In this document: piece after piece, positions 8,448 to 18,710 of the stretch | Layout: the number at the start of each line of letters is the position of its first letter | Position numbering within the stretch: position 1 is the stretch's first letter | NCBI GenBank assembly: GCA_032718475.1 | Contig: JAUCBJ010004316.1 | Location: forward strand, 1-32,417 | Reading direction: 5' to 3' | Length of the DNA: 32,417 nt | DNA from: Nemertoderma westbladi | Taxonomy: Eukaryota; Xenacoelomorpha; Nemertodermatida; Nemertodermatidae | Notes under the pieces: generated by a model | Database searches by the model: none | What the model was told of the DNA's origin: nothing | What the model saw: the letters and a program-made list of their open reading frames with translations, nothing else | Translations under genes and position numbers: made by a program

Positions 8448-9015
8448 TCAATTAGTTAAGTGATCGTTTATTGTTTTGGTTAGAAAATCCCGCTTCTGTA
8501 GTTACAGAGGCGGGATTTTCTAACCAAAACAAGTTAACCAAACCAAAACCAAAACAGCGGTTAACCTGCTCCTTTTCCTCAATTAGTTAAGTGATCGTTT
8601 ATTGTTTTGGTTAGAAAATCCCGCCTGTGTAACCTGCTCCTTTCCCTGAATTAGTTAAGTGATCGTTTATTGTTTTGGTTAGGAAATCCCGCCTCTGTAA
8701 CCTGCTCCTTTCTCTCAATTGGTAATGTCATCGTTTATTGTTTTGGTTAGAAAAGACCATCCGCATCTATATGTAACCTGCTCATTTCCTTCATTTGGTA
8801 AAGTGATTGTTTATTGTTTTGGTTAGAAAATCCCGCCTCTGTAACCTGCTCCTTTCCCTGATTTGGTAAAGTGACCGTTTATTGTTTTGGTTAGAAAGGC
8901 TAGCCTCTGTAACCTGCTCCTTTCCTTCATTAGGTAAAGTGACTGTTTATTGTTTTGGTTAGAAAAACCGGCCTTAACCTGCTCCTTTCCATCAATTGGT
9001 AATTGTTTTTGGCTA
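8448..9015. repeat. 68-bp minisatellite
   Basis: TTTATTGTTTTGG starts at 8467, 8598, 8666, 8734, 8810, 8878 and 8946, mostly 68 bp apart, with a degenerate last unit near 9000. Each unit also carries TAACCTGCTCCTTTCC. The first interval is longer because it includes an inverted half-unit. Confidence 0.93.
8471..8532. repeat. Inverted repeat (30-bp hairpin) inside the minisatellite
   Basis: The arm 8471-8500 is complementary to 8503-8532 with one mismatch and almost no loop. It is built from the minisatellite core, which appears here in reverse orientation. Confidence 0.9.
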
Positions 9016-9218
9016 TAAAATGAGTGTTTTGCTGCTACGTCATGTGGTAATCGATAATCGACAACAACCACAAACTATTAAATTTAGAGTCTTTTACCAC
9101 AGGCGCATATGGAAATCTATCTCATAATATATAAATCATGGAATTTGGAATGTTTTGGCACAAGCATAGTGAAACCAACTGTCCGACAGACCAGAAATCA
9201 ACAAATTTTGAATGTTTT
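9016..9218. other. Left flank of the LTR retrotransposon, with a duplicated sequence
   Basis: The stretch from about 9149 (AATGTTTTGGCA onward, through CAACTGTCCGACAG) resembles the right flank of the LTR element (21841 onward, GTTTTGGCATAGG through CAACTGTCTGACAG). The retrotransposon therefore landed between two tandem units about 63 bp long. Confidence 0.7.
9214..9218. repeat. Target-site duplication GTTTT, left copy
   Basis: GTTTT precedes the left LTR and follows the right LTR (21841-21845). Five bases fits BEL/Pao integration. Confidence 0.85.
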
Positions 9219-10472
9219 TGTTCGCGCTTTCGAAGACCTTTAGCAGTTTAACCCGCCAAAATTTATATGTCTTTTCGTTAATTAAAACCACTTTAGCATA
9301 CGACAATAATTTATGCTAATACGCAAAACATTAGCCGAAGTCAGCCCATGCGCGATCATTCACCCGATGGATCTACACCCGGGAGACTGAATTCGGATGC
9401 TTGAATTGTATTATTACAGTGTAAGGTTGCAGTGTATACCTAATGTATTATTCGATAGATCGTTAATAATTAATCTCTGACAGATATTATTGGCTTTCGG
9501 GAAATATTAGCAGTTCCTTTAGGACGTGGCGCTTTATCTATTTAAACAGAACTAAGACTTATACTAAACGCAACGATACTGCTGCTGATTAAAGTATAAA
9601 ACGTATTCTTTAGGAAATACTTTGTTACCAATCACAATCATACACACTATTCTGCCGACAGTCAGTATATTTGATCACACATAAAGAGAGCAGTAATTGA
9701 CTCGCGTAGGGTCTGCTAAATAACATTGGATTCAATACACACCACATTAATATAAATCGCAATTGTTATATATAGCCGGTCTCTCTAACCTGTAGTGTTA
9801 TCAAGAAAATTGGGAATTGGGTGATTTATCCGTATTATCCAAATAGCAATATTTCCATCAACAAATATTTACAATTAATAACTGACGGTAAAATAACAGT
9901 ACAAACAATATGATTAATGCAATTAAATTAAGTGAGTATGTTAATTAAGATTGATCAATTAGCGGTAACAGTTTATACTTTCGATAATTCAAGCAGTTCA
10001 CGGTACAGCAGTATTGGTTACAAAATGCCGGTGTTTCTGGCTTAGACAGCAATCACAACAAAAGAGTGAACTCTCTCTCTCTCTCCCCTCAGAGGTAACA
10101 CTCTCTCTATGATCGGCAGGAAAGCTACACGTCGACAGGAAAAACCGCCCTGATTGGCCCAAGCCAAACAAAGAACCACGCTGCCAATGGCTGTTCCCAT
10201 GTCAGCAACCAGCTGCTAGATGTCGTAATATGAATCATCACGGCTAAGCTGTGAAAGGTGGTTTGTGCATTACAAGTTTTTGTCTTACCATGTCCGCTAA
10301 AACACATATATAGCAGAATGATTTTTATGTCCGTTAAAACACCTGTAAAGGTACCTTGCTGGCGAGGGGAATATATCTACAGTTAGAAAACCTTTTAGAG
10401 TATTCCAGCGCCTGTGGGGAAACTGGATTGCGAAGCAAAAGGGGCCAGTTATATCCCACAGAAGCTTTTACA
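9219..10472 (-). repeat. 3' LTR
   Basis: 1254 bp, starting TGTAAAAGC and ending GCGCGAACA in the coding orientation, so with TG..CA ends. Same length as, and apparently identical to, 20587-21840. A (CT)n run lies at about 10072-10085. A 60-codon frame present in both LTRs is not protein-like. Confidence 0.93.
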
Positions 10473-10483
10473 CCGCTCCCAGA
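10473..10483 (-). promoter_or_regulatory. Polypurine tract candidate
   Basis: Directly before the 3' LTR in the coding orientation the sequence reads TTCTGGGAGCGG, a short purine-rich stretch in the right place to prime plus-strand synthesis. It is weak. Confidence 0.4.
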
Positions 10484-10550
10484 AAATGGGATTTAAGTCT
10501 ATAAAATATACAAAATCACAGTTTCTAAAATATAAAAATACTCTAAACAG

Positions 10551-11900
10551 TTAGTCTTTCTTGCGCGGACGGCGTTTACGCAGTTTTTTAAAGCTAGCAA
10601 GAGTCCTTTTCTCTTTGGGGCGAGCCACTTTACTAGTAGGGCTATAACTCCTGGGTGAAGGGTGCAATATGATGGCATCAGAAGGTATGGGATTGCGATC
10701 GGTATATCCGCCGGTCGAAGTACCGGGTTGATGGACATCAACGTCCGGGGAGAGGGGTCTAACGGCTTTGAGAGCTCGTTTCAAGACAGCCGCTCTTACG
10801 GGTCCTTTACGAGTGGTCTGAACGAGGGCCGTGGGTGGACCATAGGCAGTTAGAAACTTCCTTGGTTTAATGGTTCTTTCTAACTCGCGTTCGCGGGCTC
10901 GATACTCGTAAGGCCGTCGATATACCTCTTGTAACTCAGGGTGTGAGTTGACGAATAAGTCTCCATAGGCAGGGTCTTGACGGATAAAGTTTATTAAGTT
11001 GTAAGACTGGATGTCACTCGGATTAATGCTCCTGAGAAATTTACGCACATATTTGGTTGAAATACATTCTCCAACGCGCTTCAATAGTTCATAACTTGAT
11101 AGGCGCGATTTCTGCTCGACGGAGGCAAACAAATATGGATGGAACGCATAAACTCCTTCATAGGCGCGTCCGGGATAATAGCGATGGCGTGAGTCACAAT
11201 GTAAATCAGCGTTCGCTTCCCAAGCTCTTATATAACGTAGTACAATCATTTCATCTACGCTCTCTAAATCATGGTTAAAGGGACAATCGAAACTGGCGTG
11301 TCCCTTTAGTTGACAATGATGACATTGAGTCATAAATTGAGGGCAAACCGCAAAAATGTGCAAATTATTAAATCTGCAATACGCGCAATAAATTTCCATC
11401 GCCGGTTGTTCGGGGAAATAGGAACAGCGGACGTTTGTGTCCATGGGCGTAACATGGTCTCTCGATGCGCATAACCGACAACGTTGCCGAGAAACATAGT
11501 TGACATGGCGATAATCGTACGCAGTGAGACACTGTGGACCTTGATACCATTCTAGGATGTAATCATTGTCGCTGTTCCGAGAGCGATAGGCTGAATCTCT
11601 TCAGATTCCAGACATATTGGTTCGTCTTCCCAGTCTGTTACGAATAGAATTTTCGTGATCTATTCTCGGTTTATCGTGACGACGCCGCTGGGTATGATAT
11701 TTAAATAGAACCATTTTCCTTTCGGTGTCTACATCGTCCGTATCATGTAAATCGATAGGATGGCCGGTAGTTAAGAAGTCCATATACGTACCATTACGAT
11801 GCGTATAGCGAGCGGTTAATTTTCGATAGTCCAATTCACGCGTAAGTTGCTCTTGGGACATCGGCGGTTCGATATCGTTAATCGATAAATAAACGACCAT
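10551..11900 (-). CDS. Second zinc-knuckle protein (ORF2) with an in-frame TGA
   Basis: From the ATG at 11900 the frame runs to a TGA at 11601-11603, and the same frame then stays open to 10551. The two halves are a single frame of about 450 codons broken by one stop. The downstream half holds CRLC, CAYC and a classical CCHC knuckle, CHHCQLKGHASFDC (C-X2-C-X4-H-X4-C). A long neutral middle region and a strongly basic C-terminus (KKLRKRRPRKKD) follow, which could bind nucleic acid or direct nuclear entry. Position next to the 3' LTR is where env or accessory genes sit in other retroelements, but no signal peptide or membrane segment is visible. I do not recognise the family. A nonsense mutation, stop readthrough or sequencing error could explain the TGA. 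Confidence 0.55.
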
Positions 11901-12015
11901 CGTCCTCCGTAATAGTCGGATCGGCTTCACCGCGTATCAAGCTATCCACAAACGCTTGTAAAGGTAGAGTATATCGCTCCCTGATACCAAGGTCATCTTC
12001 TATCAATTCCGTCAT
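11878..12015 (-). CDS. Short open frame overlapping the start of ORF2
   Basis: ATG at 12015, 45 codons (begins MTELIEDDLGIRERYTLPLQ), stop at 11878-11880. It overlaps the ORF2 start at 11900 by 23 bases in another frame. The composition is protein-like, so it may be the true N-terminus of ORF2 joined by a +1 frameshift, or a separate small product. No similarity recognised. Confidence 0.4.
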   Translation of the reverse strand: MTELIEDDLGIRERYTLPLQAFVDSLIRGEADPTITEDDGRLFID

Positions 12016-13643
12016 ATCTGTTATCTGAGTTTATTAATATCAATATGAGTTAATATTTTAGGTAAGCGGGCGTCGCTTCCTACTAGGCCCTTTGCCCCCG
12101 GACAGTGGGTTTCTCAGCGCCGATGTACCGCTGTCGCAGTGTTTACGCCAACATGTAGCACAGCACGACAACGATAACCGACACAAGTCTCACCACTGTC
12201 CGTCCCAAAGGCTTGAATCCACTTGAGGTTATCTCGGTAGAGTTAAGGCTATTTTACAATTGCGATTAGCTACTGTAAACACACTTTAGTAGTAACATTC
12301 ACCTATAAACGCACAAATTCCATACAATCATTACTTACTGCACACATGCATACCATTTGTCCGTTAGTCAGTGTCTTCCAGAATGTCACGTATTTACTAT
12401 GTATCCTTGGATACTAATAGTGCGCTATATATACTCTTATGCTACGCAATGGGGCAAGCTTTTTATTGTTCCCTTAACTTGCTTCTAATTCTAGCGTGGG
12501 TGTTGCCATGGTGACATTATGGAAAACTAGCGGTAGAATTAGGGCAATCCTCATGCATACAGATCTGGGATGTTATTTAATAGTAATTCTTTAATTGTCA
12601 ATATCCTCTTTATGCATGATTTTATAATTTTTATCGGCTATTGACTATATGCTGGAGATTCTCACACTCTAATTCACTCAATATGAATCTCCGCTCCCAT
12701 GATCTATTAATTACTGGAATTTTGGGAATGTTATAAATTGCACAAAATGACAATTTATGAAATTCATTCGAATATGAATTTAAATTTATTCCCGTGAATT
12801 TTATTATTTGATATTAAATTGACATAAATTTTATTCCAGAGCATACCTGGGGGCTCAGGATCCTTAATTCTGTAAAATTTGTCTTTTAAGAGTATCGGTA
12901 AGTGCTACGATATCTTAATCGACTAGAATTGTTAACGGATCTGAATTTTACAGATTTTAATAAATATTAAATTAATATTTAGGATGGGCACCAATTTATT
13001 CCAGAACTTGTCTGGGGACGTTAACCACTGATTCTAGAATTTGTCTTTCAAGTATATCGGTGGGTGCCACGATATCTTAATCGACTAGAATTACAGATGG
13101 TCAAAAGTTTAACAGATTTATTTGCGATTTACGCTACTGTTAGAGGGACATCACGCTACTATATGTATTATTTGTTATAAGGTAGAAGAGCAATATCGCA
13201 CGAAGCAATGTCAGTGTGAAGAGGCAAGTCGTTTCCAAGGTCTACCCAGAGCTTGGTTTAGCCGAGACACGAGGATCTGAACTTTGCATTCCTAATACTC
13301 TGCCTACCAATAATACTTAAATATAGTAGTGGCTTTACCGTACTTTAAGAAGTACTGACATGTCATCTTACTATAGTCTCGCATTTATAATATAATACGG
13401 ACAGTAAGGAAAGAGAAAATAATTACTTCTTGCCGTCGCACTAAATATATATTATAAGTAATTATGTACGTAATAAACACTAATATATTGCACTAATTTA
13501 CTAAATTTTCTAAAATAACATTTTACTAAATAAAATTAAAGAAAACGATTATAATAAAATTACATAATAATACATACATAAATATAAAATAAAAATAAAA
13601 ACAAATATAAAATGATATAGCCACACGCCCACTCCATATGTTA
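12016..13643. other. Non-coding internal region of the LTR element
   Basis: In the place where reverse transcriptase, RNase H and integrase would normally be encoded there is about 1.6 kb of AT-rich sequence with no long frame on the minus strand and no RT or integrase motifs I can find. It holds a 162-bp duplication (12830-13100). Confidence 0.65.
12830..13100. repeat. 162-bp direct duplication
   Basis: GATATCTTAATCGACTAGAA occurs at 12909 and 13071, 162 bp apart. Preceding blocks also match: TTTATTCCAGA..CTGGGG and TTTGTCTTT.AAG.(G)TATCGGT. The two units are about 80% alike. Confidence 0.85.
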
Positions 13644-16600
13644 TTACGTTATAGAGTCCCTAGATATTTGTCGGATTAGGGAAGTGGTCGTAGGAAGAGT
13701 ATCTTGCCTTCCATAGTTTCCGGACAGTTTTCGGTCTCTTTCCAGTAAACATAAACGACCAGCTGGGCGATTGAGTTGTTGTGTTAGTTTCTCCGCTCCC
13801 TTGGCCTGTCTACTCTCTGCCGTGGTAAGATGAGGAGGCCATTCTTCTTCTTCTTTACTTAAGGAGTCGGATCCACCTAACCAGCCTGGAGTATCTATCA
13901 GTTCTTGAGGAGTTGCTCCTCTGGAAGCGATGTTGGCTGGATTAATCGTCCCAAGGCAATGTCTCCATTGATCTACATTGGAGTTAATATCGTCATTATC
14001 TGAGGAGTATGGTGTTCCCTCAGTTGGATCGTCCACATCACTGCTCTCCACTTCCCCCTTTACTTGGTATACCTGTTGTTGAGGGAATCTCTCTTTGAGA
14101 GTTCTACGGGAAGGGCCAGTGAAGTACCAACCTACTCTAGTTCTTACCGCATAGGTTTGTAGTGGCTGTGGTTGAGCAGGCCGTTTCTCTAATGGCTCGA
14201 GCGCCTCATGCGCGTTTTGGCCGATGAGTATTTGCACTCCCGGATAATCTGTCTGGAATCGAGGTATCTTAAGATGTTGGATGCTCTCATCCTCGTCCCA
14301 ATTATAAAGGTCTGCTTGGGTAGTAGCGAAGTTCTTTATAGCCACCATTTTTACTGACCTTATACTTTGTGCTCCTAATTTATCCTGGGGGGTGGACAAC
14401 GCACCTACATAGTAATCTGCCGTTATGGTAGATTTCCAAACCCGTATAATTCCTGACATATTCAATTTAGTCCGGAACTTGGGTTGTCCAGCAAAGATAT
14501 CTTCGGCTAGTTCTTGATCGATGAATGTTCCTGTGCTGCCGGAGTCAAGTAGGGCGTTCACTATGTAACTCTTATTGGGACCATGAACTCGAACTTGCAC
14601 TACAGGAAATTCTCTTATTCCTATGTTGGAAGTTGGAACTTTCCAAGATGGTTGTTTGTCAAAAGGAGTTGGAGTAAACTCGTCAGTGTCCCTTTCATCC
14701 GTAAGTGCTCGATACACTGTGGTATTTATTAGATAACAGGATTCATTGGCATCGGAGAATTCGTCTGTATAGAATCCTTCCCACTCAGAACTTTGGTCAG
14801 TGTCGTTCACATCACTGAATTGGACATGTAGTTCGGGCTCACTTACCTGACTCGGGTTGTCTCGTTCGAACTCACTGTGTAACAAAATGTGATGTTTCGC
14901 GCCACACTTTGCACACTTTGCGTCGGAGTAACAGGTTCGCCGTTGGTGTCCTGATCTGAGGCAATTATAGCATAACCGCTTATTCCAAAGGACTGTACGT
15001 CTGTCTACAGGGGATTTCTTTAGAAATTCAGCACACGCACTCAAACGGTGGGGCCCATCGCACAGCGCACATTTTGGTTTGATGTTACTCACCTTAACTT
15101 GGTTAACGTTCTGCACTCTCGTTCTTTCTTCGGGCTTTCTTCCGTGAATTCTCTTAGGAGACATAGGAGGAGTTGTTGTTACCTGTTCTCTCCTGTCACT
15201 GGTTCGAGACTTGTATTTACTTACGTCTTTATAGGTCTTGTTGTCATAGTAAGATTTTGCTGTGTCTTTCCCGCTGTCCTCTTCTTGAGAAGCTTGGCTT
15301 TCGCCGTCGTCAGTATAACACACTGGTATTATCCTTCTCCTAGAATCGGGTTTCTCACTTACCTTATTTTCCGATGTTTTCTCTCTGGCCTGCTTGATGA
15401 GTTGTAGTCTGACTTCACCATCCAAGAACGACATGAGATCAGCCATGGTAGGGCTTCGTCGTTGTTGGTCATTCATGTACAACACCTTCTTGTCCCAGCG
15501 TGTACATACTCCACCCTTTGGTAAAGTAGAGACTACGGCTCCAATAACCATGGAACTCTGGTATTCGTGCGACTTACCTAACCAGTCCAGTTGTCTACAG
15601 ATCTCTTGTATTTCATCTGAAAATTCTATAATCCCACTACTAAGGAAGTGTCGGGGGGCTACCAATTTTGTATACAGATACTTAGCGATGTTGTCTTTAT
15701 TACCATACCTGATGTTTAATGTATCCCAAACTTGTCTTAATCCATCTGGATGTCCAATAAACTTTAACGCCATTGACTTGGGAGGTCCTTCCAAACACTT
15801 GATGAGGAATCTAAGTTTCTCTCCGTTAGATAGTACAGAGTTCTGTATGCTATCTTTGTAATATTCGTTGAAAGGTAACCATTTCATCTCATCCCCATTG
15901 AATTTGACGATCTCTCCCACTTTGACCGCTTGGCGGGCTTCTGTTCTAGCCATCTGACGCGTAAAGCTTTCTTGGGCCATCGTGTTATTTAATATCGAAT
16001 TATCGGTATCCAAATTTCTCGGATCATTATCAGGTCTATAGGGAATATCATTAATAACAGGTCTATAATCACCCTTAATAGGGTTTGCTATAGGAGTTTC
16101 AACTTCACTAGCAGTATAGATGCGTGTAGGCTCCACACCTTGCGCATGTGATACTTCAGACCTAACGGGTTGACTCAATGTTACCGGGGGCATTGGTATG
16201 CCTTTTTGAATATTGACTAGTTTGTCGCGTTCTAGCGCGATACTTTGCTGCACTTCTTGCAACTCTGCTCTACTTTCCCTCACTGTTCCCTTAAGTTGGT
16301 GGACAGTCTCCTGCATCTGTCCTAGCAGAAGATTCATCCCCCGCCGTCCCTCTTCCACCCACTCTACCGCCGAAGCGGGAGTCGCCAACATAGTAGCGGG
16401 CTGACGCGGGACGACGGGAGACAAATTATTAATTTCTCTCTCTGCTATCTGGACAGGGGTGTTTGCATGGGCTGTTCCACCGGGTACAGGCAGTGTAGTG
16501 CTATGTAAAGGGAATTTAGAGTTAAGCTCTGGAAGTGTAGGGGTCTCTAGCACAGAATTGACTTTGGGAATTACAGGCCTAATTATTTCAGGTTCATCGA

Positions 16601-18329
16601 CTATAGTAGGGAGTCTTTTGACCTGGATAAATTGTTCTATGGGTTCTGCTCTACCTAAATCTGTGCTAGTTAGCTGTCTTTTAACAGCTGGGGGCAAATC
16701 AGGCAATTTGCGACGGTAATATGTTTTTCTACGCCTACTTAGATGAGATCTATCTCCTCCGCCTTCAGGATCGGTAGTATCGCCTTCCTCTGAGGATGTG
16801 TACCCCTGGCGTTTGGGAGTAGATTTTCTCATCATCTGCATCTGATTAGCAGTATACTGTTTAGTTATACTGTCTTGTGTCTCTTGCAGATTCTCCAACT
16901 CCAGTTGGGTAGTCTGCTCAGATGCTCTCCTTTCTACTTCTGCCACTGCCTTCGCTGCCTTTCTTTCGGCTTCTGCATCTGCCGCTTTTGCCTTTCTTTC
17001 GGCTTCTGCTTCCGCCGCCTTTTTCTTTCTTTCGGCTTCTACTTCCGCCGCCTTTTTCTTTCTTTCGGCTTCTGCTTCTGCTGCTTTTGCCTTTCTTTCG
17101 GCTTCTGCATCTGCCATAACCGCCGCCATATCCGCCGCCTTTTGTTCCTCTATCCTTCTTTTCTTTATTTGTTCTTCTCGGACTCTAGTGAGGCGGAGTT
17201 TTTCATCACATTCAGCTTGATTTGCAGTTAACATTTCGGTATCGATCGCGTCCAATATAAGCTTGGTTCCTTCACTATTAGGGGAAAGTCCATGTAGCCG
17301 TCTCCTCAACTCTTCGTCTCCTAGGAATCGCTGATAGTCGGACAAATAAATGTCGATAGCGTCTCTAGTTCGCGGTTTCTCGGCGGCCTCTTCGCTTTCC
17401 TCTTGAGCAAGGGTGACATCAGTTGGTTCGGTGACATCAGTTGGTTCCTCATAGATTGATCTCTCAGCCAGCTGGGATTTCCACTGGGCTGTTTCCTGTA
17501 CTTTGCGATCTATTCGATGTAGCCAAGTTTTGACAGCAACCTGCAGCGACGTATCCTGTCTTCTTTTGGAAGTTTCCTCAAAGGCTGAGAGGATTAGTCG
17601 AATGCGTAAGGTTCTTTCGCGTATGTGATATAGCAGTTCTTCCTGCTCTTGAGGTCCGTGAGGTTGTCGAAACAGTTGTTCCTCCAATCGCTCCAAGGAT
17701 CCGAAGAATCCCTGCACATATCCTGCTGCCGACCTCTTCCAAACAGCTGGATCCATTGTATCTTTTGCCACTCCCATCCTGTGTATATCTTCCCAAGTAG
17801 CCTCGGACATATCAAACGGAAGTCCGAGTCCGGGAAAGTTCCATTGTGATTCAACAATAGATCTCAATTCTTCCCTGGCGTATCCCGCGTAATCATCTTG
17901 GGTCGCTTGCTTATTCTTCGCCCAGTCGGCTTGATGTTCCTCCACCGCAATGAGTATAGTAGTTAGTACTGCAGCAGGAAGAGTAAGAAGGGGGTCCGAG
18001 TAGACTGTATCAGCCGTCTGCACTCCATGTTCGGGAGTTAACTCTACAGTATCCGAACTGCTGGAGCTATCCGGTCTCTGGGAAGTAGGTTCTTGACCAA
18101 GATGTTGCTGCGATAGGACAGCTGCCTCTTGGTCCCGTTTTACCTGTGCCCGAGTGCCTATGATGGACCTATGGTGGACTAGCCTAGGGTCTGATACTAC
18201 TGGAGGGATGACCTTTTTTACGGTAGGAGGTGAGCCGAACTTCTCTATTATTCGCTCCACTCTCCTATCTGAATCACAGATAGTGGTCTCGATCAGACTG
18301 TCCGACAGGTTTTGCTGAGTGTCAGACAT
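13644..18329 (-). CDS. gag-pro: Gag-protease polyprotein, BEL/Pao type
   Basis: A single open frame of 1561 codons. Residues 1-375 are unfamiliar. Residues 376-490 are a charged coiled coil with 11-residue repeats. About 805-985 is the Pao-type Gag core (VKFNGDEMKWLPFNEYY, then LRFLIKCLEGPPKSMALKF). Zinc knuckles follow: CALCDGPHRLSAC (1087-1099), CYNCLRSGHQRRTC (1120-1133) and CAKCGAKHHILLH. The retropepsin-like protease has LLDSGSTGTFID with catalytic Asp1262, and VQILIGQNAH near 1365. After TRVGWYFTGP the frame jumps to GTINPANIASRGATPQEL (about 1460-1478), the conserved stretch near the end of BEL RNase H, and stops at 1561. The product would form particles and process itself but cannot reverse transcribe. 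The in-frame deletion keeps the frame open, unlike ordinary decay. An N-terminus of 800 residues before the Gag core is long for the family. Confidence 0.88.
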   Translation of the reverse strand: MSDTQQNLSDSLIETTICDSDRRVERIIEKFGSPPTVKKVIPPVVSDPRLVHHRSIIGTRAQVKRDQEAAVLSQQHLGQEPTSQRPDSSSSSDTVELTPEHGVQTADTVYSDPLLTLPAAVLTTILIAVEEHQADWAKNKQATQDDYAGYAREELRSIVESQWNFPGLGLPFDMSEATWEDIHRMGVAKDTMDPAVWKRSAAGYVQGFFGSLERLEEQLFRQPHGPQEQEELLYHIRERTLRIRLILSAFEETSKRRQDTSLQVAVKTWLHRIDRKVQETAQWKSQLAERSIYEEPTDVTEPTDVTLAQEESEEAAEKPRTRDAIDIYLSDYQRFLGDEELRRRLHGLSPNSEGTKLILDAIDTEMLTANQAECDEKLRLTRVREEQIKKRRIEEQKAADMAAVMADAEAERKAKAAEAEAERKKKAAEVEAERKKKAAEAEAERKAKAADAEAERKAAKAVAEVERRASEQTTQLELENLQETQDSITKQYTANQMQMMRKSTPKRQGYTSSEEGDTTDPEGGGDRSHLSRRRKTYYRRKLPDLPPAVKRQLTSTDLGRAEPIEQFIQVKRLPTIVDEPEIIRPVIPKVNSVLETPTLPELNSKFPLHSTTLPVPGGTAHANTPVQIAEREINNLSPVVPRQPATMLATPASAVEWVEEGRRGMNLLLGQMQETVHQLKGTVRESRAELQEVQQSIALERDKLVNIQKGIPMPPVTLSQPVRSEVSHAQGVEPTRIYTASEVETPIANPIKGDYRPVINDIPYRPDNDPRNLDTDNSILNNTMAQESFTRQMARTEARQAVKVGEIVKFNGDEMKWLPFNEYYKDSIQNSVLSNGEKLRFLIKCLEGPPKSMALKFIGHPDGLRQVWDTLNIRYGNKDNIAKYLYTKLVAPRHFLSSGIIEFSDEIQEICRQLDWLGKSHEYQSSMVIGAVVSTLPKGGVCTRWDKKVLYMNDQQRRSPTMADLMSFLDGEVRLQLIKQAREKTSENKVSEKPDSRRRIIPVCYTDDGESQASQEEDSGKDTAKSYYDNKTYKDVSKYKSRTSDRREQVTTTPPMSPKRIHGRKPEERTRVQNVNQVKVSNIKPKCALCDGPHRLSACAEFLKKSPVDRRTVLWNKRLCYNCLRSGHQRRTCYSDAKCAKCGAKHHILLHSEFERDNPSQVSEPELHVQFSDVNDTDQSSEWEGFYTDEFSDANESCYLINTTVYRALTDERDTDEFTPTPFDKQPSWKVPTSNIGIREFPVVQVRVHGPNKSYIVNALLDSGSTGTFIDQELAEDIFAGQPKFRTKLNMSGIIRVWKSTITADYYVGALSTPQDKLGAQSIRSVKMVAIKNFATTQADLYNWDEDESIQHLKIPRFQTDYPGVQILIGQNAHEALEPLEKRPAQPQPLQTYAVRTRVGWYFTGPSRRTLKERFPQQQVYQVKGEVESSDVDDPTEGTPYSSDNDDINSNVDQWRHCLGTINPANIASRGATPQELIDTPGWLGGSDSLSKEEEEWPPHLTTAESRQAKGAEKLTQQLNRPAGRLCLLERDRKLSGNYGRQDTLPTTTSLIRQISRDSIT
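16955..17119 (-). repeat. 33-bp repeats encoding an 11-residue coiled-coil repeat
   Basis: CTTTCGGCTTCT starts at 16963, 16996, 17029, 17062 and 17095, five units of exactly 33 bp. They encode AEAERK(A/K)KAAE-like hendecads. The lack of stops creates a long antisense frame that is not a gene. Confidence 0.92.
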
Positions 18330-18465
18330 ATTTAGTTATACAGTTGAATGTCTACTACTATAATTTCAGTTAAAGCAAATCTAGTAATTCAGTATAACTA
18401 CAAGCCTAGCGATTTATTACCGGTACCGTTACTCAGTGGAACGTGATATATATACAATATATTAG

Positions 18466-18710
18466 AATACCGGTATGCTTATAATATATAAATATTATTA
18501 CAGACTAGATTTGTCACAGAGTACCGGTATATAATTTTAGCACAAATATATATATATATAGTAGGCCTATAATGAATACCGGTATACAGCTTACACTTAT
18601 AGTATATAAGTATAATTCTGGATTAGAATTAATTACAGAGTACCGGTATGATTTCAGCTCAAATTTATAGAAATAAATATAATAAGCCTATTGTAAGTAC
18701 CGGTATGTCA
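18466..18710. repeat. About 117-bp degenerate tandem repeat with TACCGGTAT words
   Basis: GAATACCGGTAT occurs near 18465 and 18574, and ACAGAGTACCGGTAT near 18511 and 18630. A third partial unit ends near 18710. Each TACCGGTA is a palindrome. Confidence 0.7.

Noticed and set aside
10125-10307. 60-codon frame identical in both LTRs (also 21493-21675)
   Set aside because: It is duplicated only because the LTRs are; no motif, and no proper gene position.
12016-13643. Hidden reverse transcriptase or integrase in the LTR element
   Set aside because: No long frame and no catalytic-type motifs seen on either strand; the region is AT-rich and holds a 162-bp duplication.
16875-17231. Antisense frames opposite the Gag coiled coil
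   Set aside because: Produced by the 33-bp repeat in the sense gene; Cys/Phe/Leu-rich translation is the reverse of Lys/Glu/Ala codons.
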